Positions 60,231-64,000 of a stretch of 64,000 nucleotides of DNA are shown here, piece after piece. The notes under the pieces were generated by a model. The model was not told where the DNA came from. It ran no database searches and was given only the letters and a program-made list of their open reading frames with translations. The stretch spans positions 126,001 through 190,000 of IMG/VR virus record IMGVR_UViG_3300004151_000006; one strand, written 5' to 3'. The position numbers were made by a program, and so were the translations under genes. Within the stretch, counting starts at the first letter, position 1. The number at the start of each line of letters is the position of its first letter. This DNA is from a virus.

Positions 60231-61378
60231 TCATAGCCATTAAACCCAGTTCTTTTGAACCATGTATAAAATTTGTAGATAGTAGTACTACAAGAGTAAT
60301 TCGTGGTACCCATTGTGGTGAAAGTTATTATGGTATTGGTGGATATTTTCATGTCTCTGATAAAATCCAGAAATATAGAATCACTGAATATCATCAAGGT
60401 GTTTATATTGAAAGATATTTTGTTGGTCCTAAGGGATACTTATTTCATCCAAAATGGAGATCTGATAAATTGCTTTGTCAGATTATGATAAAGACCGTTG
60501 ATCCCAGAGTAAACATTTATCGGGGTGATATTACCCATGTACTCATTGATAGACGTGGTATTGAAAAGTGTTTAAAGCTTTATAATGATTTATCTGTCAA
60601 TACAAAGTTTCTCAGTAATATCTTTTATAAATGTGTAAAAGCTGAATGTGAAAATGATGCCTATTTAGGAGAAGCTTTTGATGATGCAGAATGTAGTATA
60701 GATCAATATCAACAACTTAGTTGGGTATTATCTAAACATTTAAATCATGGTAGAGAATTTATTCCACATTATCAACCTGAAGACATTATGAATATATTAC
60801 TTACAGATTTTCAAAGTATACAGCGTGGATATATACCTACAAGACAATTGTTATATTCAGTGGAAGATCTTTTTGTACCAGATGGGAGTCTTACATTTCC
60901 CAATAGATTCAGTGCACAAATACTCAAAAATCCAGGTACATCACAAGATGAAATCATGTCACATGTCGGTGGTGAAATAGGGAGAGATAGTGTATGTACA
61001 GATGATGTAGAATTTATGGATTTAGCAAAATATAGATATAAAATTAAACCAATCACCTATTATAATGAGGCTATCATGGATCTAATTGATGTGTGTAGTA
61101 CTATGGTCTATAGTGATCTTTATTTCGAATATATATCATTAAAATGTGGTAATATAAAATCTACTGTAAGATATGCTGGTGTAATATTAGATTCAGTTTA
61201 TTCAAATGATATATTGAGAAATATAGCTACCATTATCATAGATGATCTCATGCCTACCATTGGTGAGTTTAAGTTTTATAAAACATATGATCAAGAGATC
61301 TATATTGAAGCTAACAATGAACTTATTGTAATAGACATGGTTTTAGGTAATATTATTTCTTTAGCACTACATAGGTAA
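60227..61378 (+). CDS. Hypothetical protein, 383 residues
   Basis: The ATG at 60227 overlaps the upstream stop by 4 bases, so translation is coupled to the 557-residue gene. The product is mixed alpha/beta with Cys and Tyr scattered through it (YGIGGYFHVSDKI, FVGPKGYLFHPKWRSDKL, LFVPDGSLTFPNRFS). No motif is recognised. A copy of the promoter motif lies inside the gene at 61127-61139, which could add transcription of the virion-type gene at 61434. Confidence 0.75.
   Translation: MIIAIKPSSFEPCIKFVDSSTTRVIRGTHCGESYYGIGGYFHVSDKIQKYRITEYHQGVYIERYFVGPKGYLFHPKWRSDKLLCQIMIKTVDPRVNIYRGDITHVLIDRRGIEKCLKLYNDLSVNTKFLSNIFYKCVKAECENDAYLGEAFDDAECSIDQYQQLSWVLSKHLNHGREFIPHYQPEDIMNILLTDFQSIQRGYIPTRQLLYSVEDLFVPDGSLTFPNRFSAQILKNPGTSQDEIMSHVGGEIGRDSVCTDDVEFMDLAKYRYKIKPITYYNEAIMDLIDVCSTMVYSDLYFEYISLKCGNIKSTVRYAGVILDSVYSNDILRNIATIIIDDLMPTIGEFKFYKTYDQEIYIEANNELIVIDMVLGNIISLALHR
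61127..61139 (+). promoter_or_regulatory. Promoter motif inside gene 60227
   Basis: GAATATATATCAT inside a coding region, about 295 bases before ATG 61434. It could be a chance match in AT-rich coding sequence. Confidence 0.3.
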
Positions 61379-61433
61379 TAACAAATTTATCTTTGTATCT
61401 AAATTGATCCGAAAAGAGGAGGGCTATACATAT

Positions 61434-63041
61434 ATGATCCCCATTCTGCCCAATCAAGCATTGCCAAATTATATCAATGATGCAAATATGTTCATGCAGG
61501 GTAGTGCATTTTCTTCAAGATGTGCTACCTTGTATTTATTTACTCCAAAACATCTGTCGGATCAATTCCGCAGACCTCATGTATACAAATTTGAACAGCC
61601 CTTTATTTGGAATATCCAAAACACTATTGAACATAATAAAGTATCACAGCGTAACATCAATATGTCTTCATTCATGGTGGGTAATGCTGAAGCTAATACT
61701 TCCGTTATGCCAAATATGCATGGTATCCCCATTCAAACTAATCCACTTCGTATAATGTGGACATTTGTACTCATTGTTGACAATGATAAAGATCCTTCTA
61801 TTGGTATGTATCTTAAAGTGAATCAGAGAGCCATTTATTCTGGATATTGTACAGATGAACCTGTTAGTGTTGGTCTTAATGGTATGAATCCTCAACCTAA
61901 TCCACAGTGTTTCTTTGTAGTGACACATCGTACTTCTACTAATGTTGGAAATGTAATTAGTCAAACTGGTACTGTGCCACAAATGCATGTATCATCCAAT
62001 GCAGATATTTTACCTGTAGATAATATCATCATGACTTCACCCACTCCTGAGATTTATGATATTACACCACGATCCATTAATAGAAATGTAGTGGATAATC
62101 CCAATAATGGAACAGTTGATGTGTTTGCTGGTAATCATAGTTTACTACAACGCAATGCGGCAAATCAAAACGGTAATCCTATTATTGATGCGGAGTTTTC
62201 TTCTCCTAAACACCATATGCACTGGGTAGTCAATAATCTTCAAAAAGCTATACTTGATGTACACCCACTGGTTGGTAATGAACAGGCTCTTCTCATGCAG
62301 GGTAGTGGTACATCTATGGCTGAAACTTCATTTGATAGTTATATGGATGCAGCTTCACCATCTAATTATAATGATCCTTTAAATAGTAATCATCCCATTG
62401 CATTTCCAGATATCTTGCGTAGGTATCCTGATCTTGATATTAAAGATTGTCGTGCACCATATGAAACACCTTGGTATACTGATACTGCTAATCAAGGTGA
62501 ATCTACTCCTAAGAATGTAGCACAAGCTGTACTCTCATATACTGTACCTTTCCTTCTCAATGAATTTCAGTTGTGTGATGTTTCATTTCGATATGCTAGT
62601 TATATGACAGATGGCATTTCTAATATCAAAGGTATGGATCAGCCCGATATGGTCACAAGTATCATCCCCATGGCAGATGAATTTAGATATCAAAAATATC
62701 GAATGTTCATTGAACGTATGAAGATCTTGGTATTTCCAATCTTAGAACAAATCGATGGTCCATTTGATCTCATGATGACATGTTCAGTCTCTGGACCCAG
62801 TATCATCAATTTACAATATAAAGATTATAATGCAAATAATAACTTTTCAGGTTTTTATGAAACCAATAATCTTTTTGGTGGTATTAATACACCTCTGGTT
62901 GGTACAAAACCTATCTTTGAAAATAATGTCAATGAATTGGCTAAACTCAAAGGTTGTATCCTGGAAGCTGCTATGCCCAATCAGCAGTTTTTCACAACAG
63001 ACAATTGGTCTCCAATGACCGATTGGACTAATCTCGAATAG
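61434..63041 (+). CDS. Virion structural protein candidate, 535 residues
   Basis: GAGGAGGG at 61416-61423 precedes ATG 61434; the frame is open to a TTG at 61404. The product is a soluble beta-rich protein rich in Asn, Pro and Met, with no enzyme motif (NPLRIMWTFVLIVDNDKDPS; HMHWVVNNLQKAILDVHPL; FQLCDVSFRYASYMTDGI), as is typical of phage head or tail structural proteins. No family is recognised. The next gene starts 15 bases after the stop. Confidence 0.7.
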   Translation: MIPILPNQALPNYINDANMFMQGSAFSSRCATLYLFTPKHLSDQFRRPHVYKFEQPFIWNIQNTIEHNKVSQRNINMSSFMVGNAEANTSVMPNMHGIPIQTNPLRIMWTFVLIVDNDKDPSIGMYLKVNQRAIYSGYCTDEPVSVGLNGMNPQPNPQCFFVVTHRTSTNVGNVISQTGTVPQMHVSSNADILPVDNIIMTSPTPEIYDITPRSINRNVVDNPNNGTVDVFAGNHSLLQRNAANQNGNPIIDAEFSSPKHHMHWVVNNLQKAILDVHPLVGNEQALLMQGSGTSMAETSFDSYMDAASPSNYNDPLNSNHPIAFPDILRRYPDLDIKDCRAPYETPWYTDTANQGESTPKNVAQAVLSYTVPFLLNEFQLCDVSFRYASYMTDGISNIKGMDQPDMVTSIIPMADEFRYQKYRMFIERMKILVFPILEQIDGPFDLMMTCSVSGPSIINLQYKDYNANNNFSGFYETNNLFGGINTPLVGTKPIFENNVNELAKLKGCILEAAMPNQQFFTTDNWSPMTDWTNLE

Positions 63042-63055
63042 GGGAGACCACATAT

Positions 63056-64000
63056 ATGGAATCATTCACGAGTCAGGATATCACAGATTTTGTTAAACTT
63101 ATTGTTGAAGCTGGTGGTGGGTATTATGTTGATGCTGATAATGTGATTCGAAGAGAGAAGACTAATGATATTTGGTGTATTGAAACAAATGATACTCCTC
63201 CGCGTAAAGTAAAATTGGTGATTTACAATCACAATCAAAAAGATTCAGATGTCATCATGGTCAATCCATTTATTGAAGGTTTGCAAACATCAAAAGAATT
63301 ACAGTGGTTTTATATCACTAAAAATCTTGTAGTGTCTGTGTATCTCAAATTGCTTTATATTAATATTATCAAAGAATGTTTGAAAGTCAAAGCTAATCAA
63401 GAACTTGATAGTAATATTGTGAAACTTATTTCACCCTATTTGGAAATGGTAGATGATAAGATGTATGCTGAAATTGAAACCATCACAGCTAAGATCCACA
63501 CATTCTGTGACATTTATTGGAATGTGAATAAGAAATCTAGTGAACTCAAAGTCAGTGTACTTTCTGAGAATTTTAGAAAATCTTTTGGTAAGAAGATCCG
63601 TCAGAAGACTTGGACATATCTCATTGAAGTGGCAAAAGCTATCTTTGGTACTGATGATCCATCTTCTGTTTATCGAATGAAATCAGATAATCATGGATGT
63701 GCTAAGTTTGAAGCATTCGCTCAAGTGTTCTTGATGGTATTTAAAGCTTATAGACCGTATTTTGTATTGACTCCTGATTTTAAAGCATTTGATTTTGAAG
63801 CTATGGAGAAGCATATCTCCATGATTCCACTTTATTATCATCGTGCTAAAAACCTTGTGTCTCCAGCTATTGTGGATCAAAAGAAAAAAGCTGTAACTCC
63901 AGCCAATCCTCCTTGGAAGCCAGTTCCAGTTATGGCTACCAATGTGGAATACATTCCACCGGCTGCACCAACAGTGGCGACTCCAGTCATTGGGTCTGCT
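63056..64000 (+). CDS. Hypothetical protein, truncated at the window end (315 codons seen)
   Basis: GGGGAG precedes ATG 63056, 15 bases after the previous gene stops. The frame has no stop up to the last base. The visible part is alpha-helical with basic stretches (ENFRKSFGKKIRQKTWTYL), then a Pro/Ala/Val-rich tail from about residue 285 (PANPPWKPVPVMATN). It could continue as a linker to another domain beyond the window. No family is recognised. Confidence 0.75.
   Translation, partial: MESFTSQDITDFVKLIVEAGGGYYVDADNVIRREKTNDIWCIETNDTPPRKVKLVIYNHNQKDSDVIMVNPFIEGLQTSKELQWFYITKNLVVSVYLKLLYINIIKECLKVKANQELDSNIVKLISPYLEMVDDKMYAEIETITAKIHTFCDIYWNVNKKSSELKVSVLSENFRKSFGKKIRQKTWTYLIEVAKAIFGTDDPSSVYRMKSDNHGCAKFEAFAQVFLMVFKAYRPYFVLTPDFKAFDFEAMEKHISMIPLYYHRAKNLVSPAIVDQKKKAVTPANPPWKPVPVMATNVEYIPPAAPTVATPVIGSA

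Noticed and set aside
1-64000. tRNA genes, CRISPR arrays, insertion sequences, integrase or attachment sites
   Set aside because: No cloverleaf with a conserved T-loop was seen in the intergenic gaps, no regularly spaced repeats, and no transposase or integrase motifs in any supported gene. A tRNA search program could still find a divergent tRNA.

Overview
The window is a stretch of a large, AT-rich double-stranded DNA phage genome, best read as a jumbo tailed phage related to the phiKZ group. The main evidence is a gene for only the N-terminal half of an RNA polymerase beta-prime subunit with an intact catalytic NTDFDGD loop (49465-51057). About a dozen intergenic copies of an AT-rich (G/A)AATATATAT(T/C)A(T/C) motif support this; it resembles the TATATTAC early promoter described for phiKZ. 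A ~770-residue capsid-like protein, a DnaB-like helicase and many virion-type genes without familiar relatives fit the same picture. No tRNA, integrase, insertion sequence, CRISPR array or ribosomal RNA was seen. The host cannot be named; the secreted proteins with Sec or lipoprotein signals suggest a Gram-negative host (inference).

Layout. 0.2-3.7 kb holds small accessory genes: a 50-residue lipoprotein, a secreted SNase-like protein, a small membrane protein, a secreted phospholipase-D-type nuclease and an LSm-like protein. 3.7-18.2 kb is mostly DNA metabolism: an SbcC/gp46-like ATPase, a ligase fragment with OB fold, zinc finger and helical part, RuvC, the exonuclease half of a family-B DNA polymerase, and a DnaB-like helicase. 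Two abundant-protein-type genes and the likely major capsid protein operon interrupt it. 18.3-35.1 kb is dominated by fibre or tail genes that share H-x(5-6)-(A/P)HP-type modules and F5/8-type carbohydrate-binding domains, with a RecA-like ATPase, a nucleoside deoxyribosyltransferase-like protein, a papain-like peptidase candidate and a DksA/TraR zinc-finger protein between them. 35.4-47.3 kb mixes unknown genes, a DUF488-like gene, tandem paralogues, further virion-type genes and a winged-helix protein. 47.5-57.3 kb carries a very highly expressed 583-residue protein, the RNA polymerase half-subunit and its neighbours, and an SbcD-like nuclease / SSB-like operon. 57.4-64 kb contains large unknown and virion-type genes; the last is cut by the window edge.

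Expression logic. Nearly every transcription unit ends in a long perfect or near-perfect hairpin without a U tract, and convergent units share one. The AATATATAT motif lies only on the + strand, almost always 20-180 bases before a start codon. Six of the GC-rich, apparently codon-optimised genes (3181, 7910, 8620, 21077, 41496, 47537) each follow a copy directly, so these are probably abundant early proteins made by a phage RNA polymerase. The capsid operon on the - strand has no such motif and is presumably under a different, late promoter. Several replication enzymes are present only as parts (RNA polymerase beta-prime, DNA polymerase, ligase), so the missing halves should lie elsewhere in the genome.
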